Source: Streptomyces sp. NBC_01304 (GTDB lineage: Bacteria; Actinomycetota; Actinomycetes; Streptomycetales; Streptomycetaceae). From it: a stretch of 64,000 nucleotides of DNA. Of the stretch, positions 17,456 through 25,702 are shown piece after piece. Where the stretch lies: positions 6,138,001 through 6,202,000 of the forward strand of contig NZ_CP109055.1 of assembly GCF_035975855.1 (NCBI RefSeq). Reading direction: 5' to 3'. The notes beneath the pieces are model-generated. The model worked only from the letters and a program-made list of their open reading frames with translations. It searched no databases and was not told the origin of the DNA. Position 1 is the first letter of the stretch; every line of letters starts with the position of its first letter. A program made the position numbers and the translations under genes.

Positions 17456-17515
17456 GTTCTGCTCCTCGGTCGTGGTGAGTCTTTGCTTTGGCCGGTCTTG
17501 GTGACACTGCTCCGA

Positions 17516-17617
17516 GTACCCCCTGGGGGTATCTCTCGTGCTGGATTCATGTATACCCCCCCACCCCATTCGATGCAAGGGGCTCCCACCGCTTGACTTC
17601 ATACCCCTAGGGGGTAT
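17516..17617. promoter_or_regulatory. CsoR-type operators between copA and the His-rich secreted protein
   Basis: GTACCCCCTGGGGGTAT (17516-17532) lies upstream of copA and ATACCCCTAGGGGGTAT (17601-17617) lies upstream of the rightward gene. A half-site, GTATACCCCCCCACCCC, is at 17551-17567. These match the known CsoR operator form, a G-rich palindrome ending in GTAT. Copper-responsive control of both divergent genes is inference from this match. Confidence 0.75.
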
Positions 17618-17630
17618 CTTCATGTGCATC

Positions 17631-17686
17631 GTCAGGCATTGCACGTCAGGCATTGCACGTCAGGCATCGCACATCAGGCATCGCAT
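17631..17686 (+). repeat. Four tandem 14-nt repeats in a 5' leader
   Basis: GTCAGGCATTGCAC occurs at 17631-17644 and 17645-17658, with variants at 17659-17672 and 17673-17686. The array lies between the CsoR-type operator and the Shine-Dalgarno of the secreted His-rich protein, so it is probably transcribed. Confidence 0.8.
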
Positions 17687-17701
17687 CGACAGGAGCTCGT
17701 C

Positions 17702-18652
17702 ATGAACACCGGACTGAAGATCACCGTCTTCGCGGCCGCGCTCGCCGCCACCTTCGGCACCGCGTACGGAGTGGGCAGCGGGGTCGACCCCGTCGTGGCG
17801 AAGGCGGACAAGGGCGGCGCCTCGCATGCCGGGCACGGGGAGAAGGGGAAGGGGGCGGCCGAGGGTGGGGCTGCCGCCGTCGAGATTCCCGGTGGGCTGC
17901 AGGTGTCCCAGGGCGGCTACACCCTCGACCTGGAGACCCGCCGCCTCGACGCAGGCAAGCGCGCCACGCTCAGTTTCGCCATCGAGGACGACGCGGGGCG
18001 CAAGGTCACCGCGTACGAGCGGGAACACGAGAAGGAACTGCACCTGATCATCGCGTCCCGGGACCTCGGGGTGTTCCGGCATCTGCACCCCACGCGGGCC
18101 GCCGACGGGACCTGGTCCACGCCGGTGGAGCTGGAGCAGGCGGGCGGCTACCGGGTGTTCGCCGACTTCAAGGCGAAGGGCGCGAAGGAAGGGCTGACGC
18201 TGGGGTCGGACCTGGCCGTCTCCGGGAAGTACGCGCCGCGCGAGCTGCCCGCGGTGAACGCGGTCGACGAGGTCGACGGCTACGAGGTGAAGCTCGCCGG
18301 GAAGCTGACCCCCGGCAAGGCCGGTGAGCTGCGGCTCAGCGTGGCGAAGGGGGGCAAGCCGGTGACGGACCTGCAGCCCTATCTGGGGGCGTACGGACAT
18401 CTCGTCGCGCTGCGCTCCGGGGACCTCGCCTATCTGCACGTCCACCCGAACGAGGGCGGGCCCGGCCCGGAGGTCTCCTTCACGGCGACCGCGCCGAGCA
18501 AGGGCGCGTACCGGCTCTTCCTGGACTTCAAGCACGGTGGAGAGGTGCGGACGGCGGCGTTCACGGTGACTGCGGGTGGGGCCGTGGCCGGCTCCGACTC
18601 GGGGGCCGGGGCGGGGCGTGAGGAGGAAGGCGAGTCCGGGCATGCGCACTGA
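17702..18652 (+). CDS. Secreted His-rich protein, probably copper-related
   Basis: This 316-aa protein has an N-terminal signal or anchor segment (about residues 5-24) and two similar domains ending in His-containing motifs: FRHLHPTRA near residue 125 and AYLHVHPNEGG near 245. His clusters also lie near the N-terminus (ASHAGHGEKGKG) and at the very end (ESGHAH). This suggests extracytoplasmic metal binding. I know no named family; a copper chaperone or buffer is inference from the divergent copA and the shared CsoR-like sites. AGGAG lies 9 nt before ATG 17702. Confidence 0.75.
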   Translation: MNTGLKITVFAAALAATFGTAYGVGSGVDPVVAKADKGGASHAGHGEKGKGAAEGGAAAVEIPGGLQVSQGGYTLDLETRRLDAGKRATLSFAIEDDAGRKVTAYEREHEKELHLIIASRDLGVFRHLHPTRAADGTWSTPVELEQAGGYRVFADFKAKGAKEGLTLGSDLAVSGKYAPRELPAVNAVDEVDGYEVKLAGKLTPGKAGELRLSVAKGGKPVTDLQPYLGAYGHLVALRSGDLAYLHVHPNEGGPGPEVSFTATAPSKGAYRLFLDFKHGGEVRTAAFTVTAGGAVAGSDSGAGAGREEEGESGHAH

Positions 18653-18722
18653 TCGGGGCCGATCGAGGGCTGATCGGCGCTGATCGGCACCCGGGGCGGC
18701 TCTGGGGCGCGTACTCTGGACT

Positions 18723-18738
18723 ATTGGACTAGACCTAT
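18723..18738. promoter_or_regulatory. DasR-box-like palindrome upstream of cutC
   Basis: ATTGGACTAGACCTAT resembles the DasR responsive element (core TGGTCTAGACCA), the GntR-family site that links N-acetylglucosamine to Streptomyces gene control. Outer arms GGACT and AGTCC (18718-18722, 18740-18744) extend the symmetry. It lies about 40 bp before the cutC start. The match is good but not perfect. Confidence 0.4.
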
Positions 18739-18774
18739 AAGTCCTGTAGCCGCCTTCAGTGAGATTGGGGTCCC

Positions 18775-19473
18775 ATGAGCAAGCGTGCAGTCCTGGAGGT
18801 GATCGCCCTCGACGCCGAGGACGCGATCGCCGCCCAGGCCGGAGGTGCGGACCGCCTCGAGATGGTCTCGGACATGGCCGCGGACGGGCTCACGCCGTCC
18901 CTGGAGACCTTTGCCGCGATCCGCTCCTCCGTGGATATCTCGCTGCGCGTGATGCTGCGGGCCTCGGACGGCTTTGCCGCCGGGGATGCCGGGGACGTGG
19001 ATGCGCTGGTGCGTTCTGCGCGGGCACTTCGGGCGGAGGGCGCGGACGAGTTCGTGCTCGGCTTCCTCGATGAGACGGGTGGGGCGGATCTGGGTGCCGT
19101 GGAGCGGGTTGTCGAGGCGCTGGACGGGGCGCGGTGGACGTTCCACCGGGCCATTGATCGGGCCGCCGATCGGGACTCGTTGCGGAAGCAGCTTGGGGAG
19201 TTGCCGGGGCTGGATACGTATCTGACGGCGGGTGCCGCCGGCGGGGTCGATGAGGGGATGCCTACGCTGTTGGCCGAGGCCTCGCGGCGTGGGGAGCCCG
19301 GGTATGAGCCGCAGATTCTGGTGGGCGGAGGGCTGGCCCTCTCGCACCTTCCGCAGTTGAAGGCGGGGGGTGTCGACGCGTTCCACATCGGGAGTGCGGC
19401 GCGGCCCTCCGGGTGGTCGGCTCCGGTTTCGGCTGCCGCCGTGGCTGAGTGGCGTGCGGCCGTGGACGCGTAA
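18775..19473 (+). CDS. cutC: CutC family protein (copper homeostasis protein)
   Basis: This 232-aa protein is a TIM-barrel CutC homologue: LEVIALDAEDAIAAQAGGAD at the start, FHRAID near residue 124 and the late ILVGGGL and AFHIGSAARPSG segments. CutC was linked to copper tolerance in E. coli, but its biochemical role is unsettled. It follows the copper locus on the same strand, about 120 bp downstream of the His-rich gene. A DasR-like palindrome precedes it, so regulation may be by amino-sugar signals rather than copper. Confidence 0.9.
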   Translation: MSKRAVLEVIALDAEDAIAAQAGGADRLEMVSDMAADGLTPSLETFAAIRSSVDISLRVMLRASDGFAAGDAGDVDALVRSARALRAEGADEFVLGFLDETGGADLGAVERVVEALDGARWTFHRAIDRAADRDSLRKQLGELPGLDTYLTAGAAGGVDEGMPTLLAEASRRGEPGYEPQILVGGGLALSHLPQLKAGGVDAFHIGSAARPSGWSAPVSAAAVAEWRAAVDA

Positions 19474-19477
19474 TTTT

Positions 19478-19596
19478 CCCCTACCCGCCCCTTCCCGTAA
19501 GGCTGCCGCCGGCTTCAAAGATTGTCCTCAAACGCCGGACGGGCTGATGAATGAGCCCTGAAGCTCCGCAGGATTTCGGGAAGGGGCGGGGTGGGG
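19478..19596. repeat. Palindromic repeat, family P, copy B
   Basis: The outer inverted repeat is CCCCTACCCGCCCCTTCCCG (19478-19497) and its near-complement (19577-19596). The left inner half (CTCAAACGCCGGACGGGCTG) is intact and the right inner half has diverged. It separates cutC from a GNAT gene. Confidence 0.8.
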
Positions 19597-19609
19597 GGAA
19601 GATCGGTTC

Positions 19610-20143
19610 ATGACCGAGATCCGCACCCCCCGCCTCATCCTTCGCCGCTGGAGCGACGACGACCTCGTGCCCATGGCCGAGATCAACGCCGACCCCGCCG
19701 TCATGCAATGGATCGGGGACGGGGACGTCCAGGATCTTGAGGAGACCGCCGAGTTTCTGGAGCGGGTCGAGGAGGAGTGGGACGACGAAGGGTTCGGGCT
19801 CTTCGCCGTCGAGCTGCTCGGGTCCGGCGAGCTGGCCGGATTCACCGGGCTCTCCGTGCCCACCTTCCTGCCCGAGCTGGCGCACGAGGTGGCGATCGGC
19901 TGGCGGCTCGGCCGGCAGTTCTGGGGCCAGGGGTACGCCTCCGAAGCCGCCCAGGCCACCTTGGAGTTCGCCCTTCAGGACCGGGGCCTGGATCGCGTCA
20001 TCAGCATCGACCGGACCGGTAACACCGCCTCCGGGAACGTCATGCGCAAGCTGGGGATGACGCTGGAGCGCGATGTGGTCCATCCCGAGTTCGGCCATCA
20101 GCTGCAGATCCATGCGATCGATCTCACCGAGTACCAGGCCTGA
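19610..20143 (+). CDS. GNAT family N-acetyltransferase (RimJ/RimL-like)
   Basis: This 177-aa protein begins with IRTPRLILRRWSDDDL, the standard N-terminus of ribosomal-protein-type GNATs. The acetyl-CoA loop is QGYASEAAQATLEF near residue 107, and NTASGNVMRKLGM near 143 is the conserved C-terminal element. The target is unknown; the group includes acetylators of proteins, small amines and antibiotics. It follows a family P palindrome by 13 bp. Confidence 0.88.
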   Translation: MTEIRTPRLILRRWSDDDLVPMAEINADPAVMQWIGDGDVQDLEETAEFLERVEEEWDDEGFGLFAVELLGSGELAGFTGLSVPTFLPELAHEVAIGWRLGRQFWGQGYASEAAQATLEFALQDRGLDRVISIDRTGNTASGNVMRKLGMTLERDVVHPEFGHQLQIHAIDLTEYQA

Positions 20144-20197
20144 CAACTCCCGCCACGCGGACGGCGGTTGTCAGTGCTCGGCCCTACCGTGGCGGCC

Positions 20198-20947
20198 ATG
20201 AGCGAAGACAACTTCTGGACGGTTCCGGCCGACCGTGAGGTGCGCGGGCACGGTGAGTACACCATCACCCTCGTCCGCCCGCCCTTCCCCGTCGGCACCG
20301 GGCCCAGCACACATGTCACGGTCAAGGAGCTCGCGCCCCACGACCCGGTGCGGGCCCGGGAGTTCGCCGAGGCCTTCGGGACCGTGGACGCCGTCCTCGA
20401 AGAGCTCCCCCTCACCGACGCCCTCCCGGGCGGCTCCCCGTGGACGCGGGCCGACCTGGACGTCATCACCGTCGGCTGCTGGGGCAACGTCATCGGCATA
20501 TCCGACCCCGCCCTCGTGGACAACGGCAACGACTGCCCCGTACTCGAACAGACCGAAGCCCTCCGCGAGCGCTACCCCGACGCCCGGATCATCGGGTCCG
20601 TCGACTCCGACATGGGTGCGGATCACCACGAGCACACCGTCTACCTCCCCGAAGGGCCGACGCTGCACTCCGAGGGCTGGGGCGGCGACCGTTGGGATCT
20701 GACGGGCGACCCGCACGCCGTCCTGAAGGCGCTCGGCATCACGGCCGAGTCCCTGGTCGGGACGGACGCCGAGCTGTCCGAGGACCCCTCCGACACGAAC
20801 TGGGACGCCTTCGGGGCGCTCGCGCTCGGGCCCTGGTCGCCGTGGGGATTCCCGACCCCCAAGATGTCCGCGTTCCGGGTCCGGCACACCGAGGGTGCCG
20901 TGGCCCTGATGGAGGAGATCTGGCGCCTGGCCGACTGGGACGCCTGA
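20198..20947 (+). CDS. Conserved hypothetical protein
   Basis: I do not recognise this 249-aa soluble protein. It is acidic and rich in Asp and Trp, with segments such as DVITVGCWGNVIGISDPALV and GSVDSDMGADHHEHTVYL that could bind metal. ATG 20198 is chosen because TACCGT lies 7 nt upstream without a Shine-Dalgarno, a leaderless pattern. Its last codons begin a run of 17-nt tandem repeats (unit GACGCCTGACCGCCTGG) that passes through the stop codon. Confidence 0.75.
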   Translation: MSEDNFWTVPADREVRGHGEYTITLVRPPFPVGTGPSTHVTVKELAPHDPVRAREFAEAFGTVDAVLEELPLTDALPGGSPWTRADLDVITVGCWGNVIGISDPALVDNGNDCPVLEQTEALRERYPDARIIGSVDSDMGADHHEHTVYLPEGPTLHSEGWGGDRWDLTGDPHAVLKALGITAESLVGTDAELSEDPSDTNWDAFGALALGPWSPWGFPTPKMSAFRVRHTEGAVALMEEIWRLADWDA

Positions 20948-21005
20948 CCGCCTGGGACGCCTGGCCGCCTGGGACGCCTGACCGCCTGGAACGGCTGACC
21001 GACGG
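20939..21005. repeat. 17-nt tandem repeat across a gene end
   Basis: GACGCCTGACCGCCTGG occurs at 20939-20955, with one-base variants at 20956-20972 and 20973-20989 and a degenerate fourth copy. The TGA stop of the upstream gene is inside the first unit. Confidence 0.8.
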
Positions 21006-21028
21006 GGACAGCCGGCCGACGGGAACAC

Positions 21029-23104
21029 CTAGCGGAGCTGCTCCGGCAGCGGCGTGCCGTGCACCACGGTCAGGCCCGAGACCGCACGGGTCAGGGCCAC
21101 GTACAGGCGGCGCAGGCCCGTCCGCTCGTCCGGCTCGCCCGCCACCACCGCCGAGGGCTCGTCGAGGACCACGTAGTCGTACTCCAGGCCCTTCGCCAGG
21201 GACGCGGGGACCAGGGTCAGGCGGGTGTCGGGGGTGGTCTCCTCGCCCGGGTCCAGGTAGGTGAGGCCGGCCTCCTCAAGTGCCTTCGCCAGTACGGGAA
21301 TGCGGGCATCGGCCGCGATCAGGCCGATCGATCCCTCGTGCGCCAGCGACTCCACGCAGGCCGCGACCGCCGCCGCGGCCAGGTCGTCGGTCTCGTGGCG
21401 TACCGACAAAGAGCCCGGCGCCTCACGTACCGACGACACCTCCGCGAGGCCCGGCGCGATGTCCGGCAGCAGCCGGGACGCGTACGCGATCACCTCGCGC
21501 GGTACGCGGAAACCGGCCGTCAGCTCCTCGACCACCGCCTCGGACTTCCCGAGGTGCGTGAGCGCCTCGGCCCAACTCCTGGTCGCCCAGGGCGTGGTGC
21601 CCTGCGCCAGGTCGCCGAGGATCGTCGCCGAGCCCGTCGTGCAGCGGCGGCCCACCGCCCGGTACTGCATGGGGGAGAGGTCCTGCGCCTCGTCGAGGAC
21701 GACATGGCCGAGGGAGTGGGTGCGGGCGACCAGGTCCTGAGCCTCGTCGATCAACACCGCGTCGGCCAGGGACCACTTGGCCGACTTCGCCGAGCGGGCC
21801 GCCCTTTTTCCAGATCCAGGCAGCGTCCAGAGGATGGTCTTCTGCTCGTCCTCGGACAGGATGCCGTCCGCGTGCGCGGCCAGGAACTCCGGCTCCGCGA
21901 GCAGGCGAAGGACCAGCTTGGCCGGGTCGACCGGCGGCCAGATCGCCTTGACCGCCGCCTTCACCGCGGTGCCCCGCGCCACCGCGTCCTGCACCCGGTC
22001 GTCGGGCGCCTCGCCCGCCTGCTCCATGCGGACCAGGACGGCGTGCGCGATGCGCTGCGGCAGGGCGTCACGGGCGGCGCCGTAGCGGATGTCGCGGTCC
22101 AGCAACTCCTGGGCGATCGCCTCCAGTTCGTGGGCCGGGATGCGCCAGCGACGTGAGCCGCGTACGACCATCAAGGGCTCGGTGGGGAGCGTCACGTGCG
22201 AGCGGACGGCGCGGCGCAGGACCTCCGCCATGCGGGCGTCGCCCTTGACCACCGCCGCCTGGGCCTCGTCCGCGCCCCGCACCTCGACGTGCGCGACCAG
22301 GTCGTCGACCGTGGCCTGCTTGACCTCCAACTCGCCCAGGGCCGGGAGGACTTGCTCGATGTAGTGCAGGAAGGATTTGTTCGGTCCGATGACGAGCGTG
22401 CCGGTGCGGGCGAGGCGTTCACGGTGCGCGTACAGGAGGTACGCGACTCGGTGCAGGCCGACCGCCGTCTTTCCGGTGCCGGGGCCGCCCTGGACGCAGA
22501 CGGTGCCGCCGAGGCCGGAACGTACGATCTCGTCCTGCTCGGGCTGGATCGTCGCCACGATGTCGCGCATCGGGCCCACGCGCGGGCGCTCGATCTCCTG
22601 CTGGAGCAGCTTGCTCGTCTGGGCCGCCTCGGCCGGGTCGGAGAGGTGTTCGTCCTCGTACGCGGTCAGCTCGCCGCCGGTGTAACCGAAGCGGCGGCGC
22701 AGGCCCACGTCCAGGGGGTCCTTCTTGGACGCCCGGTAGAAGGGCTGCGAGACCGGGGCGCGCCAGTCGATCACCATCGGGTCGCCGTCGGCGTCGTGCA
22801 CGTGCCGACGGCCGATGTAGAAACGCTCGCCCTCCGCACCTTCTGCCTGCTCGGCGCCGACCGCGTGCAGATAGTCGAGGCGGCCGAAGAAGAGCGGGGT
22901 GTGGGAGAGGTCGGCGAGGGCCTTGATGCGGTCGTCGATCTGGCTCTGCAGCACCGCGGCGTTGACCCAGTTCGCGGTGACATCGCGGATGTCCAGGGCC
23001 TCGACGTCCGCGCGCATGGCACGCAGGGCGGTACGGGACGCGGTGAGGTGGGCGCGCTCGCGGGCCAGGGGGTCGGGCAGGGGGTCGGGCATGGGGCCGG
23101 ACAT
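21029..23104 (-). CDS. helR: HelD/HelR-type RNA polymerase-associated ATPase
   Basis: This 691-aa protein is a UvrD-like ATPase of the actinobacterial HelD/HelR group. It has Walker A GGPGTGKTAVGLHR near residue 206, DEAQD motifs (LIDEAQDL and VVLDEAQDLS) and late motif VALTRA. An N-terminal helical arm precedes the ATPase. HelR homologues pull rifamycin-bound or stalled RNA polymerase off DNA and give rifampicin tolerance. I choose ATG 23104 because GGAGG lies 9 nt upstream. I do not see a clear rifamycin-associated element in the 270 bp upstream. Whether it is HelR or another HelD paralogue is uncertain. Confidence 0.85.
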   Translation of the reverse strand: MSGPMPDPLPDPLARERAHLTASRTALRAMRADVEALDIRDVTANWVNAAVLQSQIDDRIKALADLSHTPLFFGRLDYLHAVGAEQAEGAEGERFYIGRRHVHDADGDPMVIDWRAPVSQPFYRASKKDPLDVGLRRRFGYTGGELTAYEDEHLSDPAEAAQTSKLLQQEIERPRVGPMRDIVATIQPEQDEIVRSGLGGTVCVQGGPGTGKTAVGLHRVAYLLYAHRERLARTGTLVIGPNKSFLHYIEQVLPALGELEVKQATVDDLVAHVEVRGADEAQAAVVKGDARMAEVLRRAVRSHVTLPTEPLMVVRGSRRWRIPAHELEAIAQELLDRDIRYGAARDALPQRIAHAVLVRMEQAGEAPDDRVQDAVARGTAVKAAVKAIWPPVDPAKLVLRLLAEPEFLAAHADGILSEDEQKTILWTLPGSGKRAARSAKSAKWSLADAVLIDEAQDLVARTHSLGHVVLDEAQDLSPMQYRAVGRRCTTGSATILGDLAQGTTPWATRSWAEALTHLGKSEAVVEELTAGFRVPREVIAYASRLLPDIAPGLAEVSSVREAPGSLSVRHETDDLAAAAVAACVESLAHEGSIGLIAADARIPVLAKALEEAGLTYLDPGEETTPDTRLTLVPASLAKGLEYDYVVLDEPSAVVAGEPDERTGLRRLYVALTRAVSGLTVVHGTPLPEQLR

Positions 23105-23377
23105 GGGGTGCTGCCTCCGTATGTGCACGGGTGTGCGCTGGTGTGCGCGGGACATAGGCAGCCGCCCGGTTTCCGTCCGGGCAGCAGCACTCCGCTGGGG
23201 AGGCCGGGGAACGGAGGAGTCTAGATCACCGGATGCCCACCGTGCCAACGGGTTTTTTATCCGGGCCGTACGTCCTCCCCGTAGGGGACTCCCTCTGTCT
23301 TTGGGGGGATGCCGGGGGCCCGGCGATTCAGCCCAGAGGTCGATGTGCTACGTATGCCGGAATTCGACAATTGAGTC

Positions 23378-23575
23378 ATGAGCAGCGCAACGTTCCACCC
23401 AGCCCCCGCCCCCGTCCGGCCCCGCGGCGCCACCGCCGTGACCGGCACGCAGCACAAGCCCCGCGTCGGCGACGCCCTGCGCGCCGTGAAGGTCTTTGCC
23501 GGCGCAGCGATAGGCGTGGTCGTCCTCGGGGAGTACGCCGAGGAGACCGAGGCCGGTGTCCGCCGGCACCGCTGA
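23378..23575 (+). CDS. Small hypothetical protein, possible single TM
   Basis: This 65-aa protein has a proline-rich start and one short hydrophobic stretch, VKVFAGAAIGVVVLGEYAEE (about residues 37-56). GACAAT lies 6 nt before ATG 23378, a leaderless-type promoter that supports it as a real gene. No function can be assigned. It is divergent from the HelR-like gene across about 270 bp in which I see no other gene. Confidence 0.5.
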   Translation: MSSATFHPAPAPVRPRGATAVTGTQHKPRVGDALRAVKVFAGAAIGVVVLGEYAEETEAGVRRHR

Positions 23576-23681
23576 GCCGTGACCGTCGGCACCGCGGAGC
23601 CGTGACCGCGCCGGATTTCCTTCACTTCGGCGACGCCTCGTCGTAGGCCTCGGGCCCCGCTGATCCACTAGGGTCACGCCC

Positions 23682-24887
23682 GTGACTTTCCCGACTGCCA
23701 CGCATCTCCGCTCGCCCCGAACCCTCGCGTCGGGCGCGCTGCTCGCAGTCTCTCTCGCCGCCTTCGCCGCGCTGTGCCTCCTCCAGCCCACCCCGATGGC
23801 CGACATACTCGTCTACCGGGCCGAGGGCGCCGCCGTCGCCAACGGCAGTGATCTGTACGGATTTACCGTCACTCAGTGGGCGCTGCCCGCGACCTACCCG
23901 CCGTTCGCCGCGATCCTCTTCGTGCCGGCGACCTGGGTGCCCGTGTCGGTCCTCAAGGCCGCCTTCGTCATCGGGAACGCCGCGCTGCTCGCGCTCCTGG
24001 TGCACCTCTCCTTCCGGTTCGCGAAGGTCCCGGCGAAGCCCTGGCTGGTGCTCGCCGCCACCGCGGTCGGCCTGTGGCTCGAGCCCGTCTTCCAGACCCT
24101 GCTCTTCGGCCAGATCAACCTGGCCCTCGCCTGCCTCGTCCTGTGGGACCTGTCCCGGCCGGCCGGTGCCGTCGGCAAGGGGTTCGCACTCGGGATCGCG
24201 GCCGCGGTGAAGCTGACGCCCGGGATCTTCGTCGTCTATCTGCTGATCACCGGTCGGGTACGCGAGGCCGGCACGGCCGTCGCCTCGTTCGTCGGGGCCA
24301 CCCTGCTCGGGGTGCTCGTGCTGCCCGGCGCCAGTGTGGAGTTCTGGTCCCGGCGGATCTTCGAGACCACCCGGGTCGGCAAGGCCTGGATCATCGACAA
24401 CCAGTCGCTGCAGGGCCTCGTCGCCCGGCTCCTGAGCGACCCGGAGCCGGGGCCGCTGTGGCTCGCGCCCGCCGCGCTGCTCGGGGCCGGCGGGCTGTGG
24501 CTGGCCCGGCGGGCCCAGCGCACGAGCGAGCCGTGGGGGGTGCTGGTCACGGCGCTGACCGCGCTCCTGGTGTCGCCGATCAGCTGGTCCCATCACTGGG
24601 TGTGGTGCGTGCCGCTGCTCGCGGTGCTCATCGCGGAGGAGCGGCTGAAGATGGCGGTCCTCGTGCTGGTCGTGTTCATGGCCCGCTCCTTCTGGATCAT
24701 GCCGCACCAGGGCGATCTGGACCTGCACTACCCGTGGTGGCTGCAGCCGCTCGCCTCCCCGTACGCGCTGCTCGCGCTTGCGCTGCCGCTGGTGGTGGCG
24801 GGGCGGCGACGTGAGTCCGTGGCGTCGATGGTGCCGAAGCCCCGGGGGGCCGATTCGGAGGTCGGGGCCGGGGTGTTGCGCGGGTAG
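23682..24887 (+). CDS. GT87 family polyprenol-phosphate mannosyltransferase-like membrane protein
   Basis: This 401-aa protein has about ten TM helices and the glycosyltransferase family 87 (DUF2029) marks: an Asp after the first helix in MADILVYRAEG, ATYPPFAAILFVP near residue 68 and SPISWSHHWVW near 304. GT87 enzymes transfer mannose from polyprenyl phosphomannose outside the membrane, as in PIM and lipomannan synthesis. The acceptor here is unknown. The GTG start has TAGGGT 7 nt upstream and no Shine-Dalgarno. Confidence 0.88.
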   Translation: MTFPTATHLRSPRTLASGALLAVSLAAFAALCLLQPTPMADILVYRAEGAAVANGSDLYGFTVTQWALPATYPPFAAILFVPATWVPVSVLKAAFVIGNAALLALLVHLSFRFAKVPAKPWLVLAATAVGLWLEPVFQTLLFGQINLALACLVLWDLSRPAGAVGKGFALGIAAAVKLTPGIFVVYLLITGRVREAGTAVASFVGATLLGVLVLPGASVEFWSRRIFETTRVGKAWIIDNQSLQGLVARLLSDPEPGPLWLAPAALLGAGGLWLARRAQRTSEPWGVLVTALTALLVSPISWSHHWVWCVPLLAVLIAEERLKMAVLVLVVFMARSFWIMPHQGDLDLHYPWWLQPLASPYALLALALPLVVAGRRRESVASMVPKPRGADSEVGAGVLRG

Positions 24888-24925
24888 GAGCGCGGCGGCA
24901 GCTCAGGGCATGTTCGGCGGCAGGC

Positions 24926-25339
24926 TCAGGGCATGTTGTGGATGTTGCGCTCGCGGAGGTCGCGGGCGGTCCGGGCGGCAGTCGCGAAGTCGTTGTCGTC
25001 GTGCAGCACCGTCAGGTGATGGAACGCCGCCGTTGCCGAGATGACCAGGTCGAGCGCGGACAGGGCCTTGTGCTCGCCCGCCTGGGCCAGTCTGTACTGG
25101 GTGGACTCGATCCACTGGGGCGCGGACTTGGGGACCGGCACATCCGGGTAGAGCGTCGCGAACATGTCCGTCATGCGGTCGTACTCGGCGCCGCTTCGTG
25201 CCGACGCGCGGAATTCGGCGCGCTGAAGCCAGCAGGATCCGATGGACCCCGCGCTGATCACGGGGGTCCAGGCGGTGCGCAGTTCCTTGGAGCGCTGAAT
25301 GCGCCAGAGCGCGGAGGAGTCGATGAGGTACTGGATCAC
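24926..25339 (-). CDS. vapC: VapC-type PIN-domain toxin
   Basis: This 137-aa protein has the acidic PIN-domain residues in order: Asp7 in YLIDSSAL, Glu near 42 in LQRAEF, Asp near 96 in SALDLVISATA and Asp near 114 in VLHDDNDFA. Such toxins cut RNA, often tRNA, when free of antitoxin. The GTG start at 25339 directly follows the antitoxin TAG with no gap, so translation is coupled. A 23-nt direct repeat (CTCAGGGCATGTT core) surrounds its 3' end at about 24893-24936. Confidence 0.9.
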   Translation of the reverse strand: MIQYLIDSSALWRIQRSKELRTAWTPVISAGSIGSCWLQRAEFRASARSGAEYDRMTDMFATLYPDVPVPKSAPQWIESTQYRLAQAGEHKALSALDLVISATAAFHHLTVLHDDNDFATAARTARDLRERNIHNMP

Positions 25340-25561
25340 CTACCTGACCCGTCCCTTCTCGGCGTCGCGTCGCTGCTTCCAGCCCTCGTAGTCCCAGTCC
25401 TTGGCCTGCTCGGCGTAGTACTCGATGGCGGCGATCCGCTTGTTCCGCTCGGCGACCTCCCGGATGGCCATGTTGACGGCCTCCTTCTTGGTCCTTATGC
25501 CGGTCACCCGCATCAGCTCTGCCAACGCGTCGTCGTCGATGTCAATGGTGGTCAGGCTCAT
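25340..25561 (-). CDS. vapB: VapB-type antitoxin
   Basis: This 73-aa protein starts SLTTIDIDDDALAELM, then TGIRTKKEAVNMAIREVAE, the ribbon-helix-helix DNA-binding fold of VapB antitoxins. The C-terminal third (YYAEQAKDWDYEGWKQRR) would occupy the toxin. ATG 25561 has CGGAGG 7 nt upstream, preferred over an upstream in-frame start. A TTATATAA palindrome at 25575-25582 in an AT-rich stretch is a plausible promoter and operator for self-repression. Confidence 0.9.
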   Translation of the reverse strand: MSLTTIDIDDDALAELMRVTGIRTKKEAVNMAIREVAERNKRIAAIEYYAEQAKDWDYEGWKQRRDAEKGRVR

Positions 25562-25702
25562 GACGGCACCTCCGTTATATAAGAACAACAGGATCCATAA
25601 ACAGAGTACTGCTGCCATCCGTACCCTGCTCTGCCATTAGGTATCAGGCTCCCCACCGACATGCGGCACACTGGAGGTTTGCCCCACCGGAAAGGGTGAC
25701 GC

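Noticed and set aside
17631..17686. CRISPR-like or riboswitch element
   Set aside because: The four 14-nt units have no spacers and do not match a riboswitch fold that I know.
23105..23377. Rifamycin-associated element upstream of the HelR-like gene
   Set aside because: Only short GC-rich inverted repeats (GCCCGG/CCGGGC) are visible; none matches the known element well enough.
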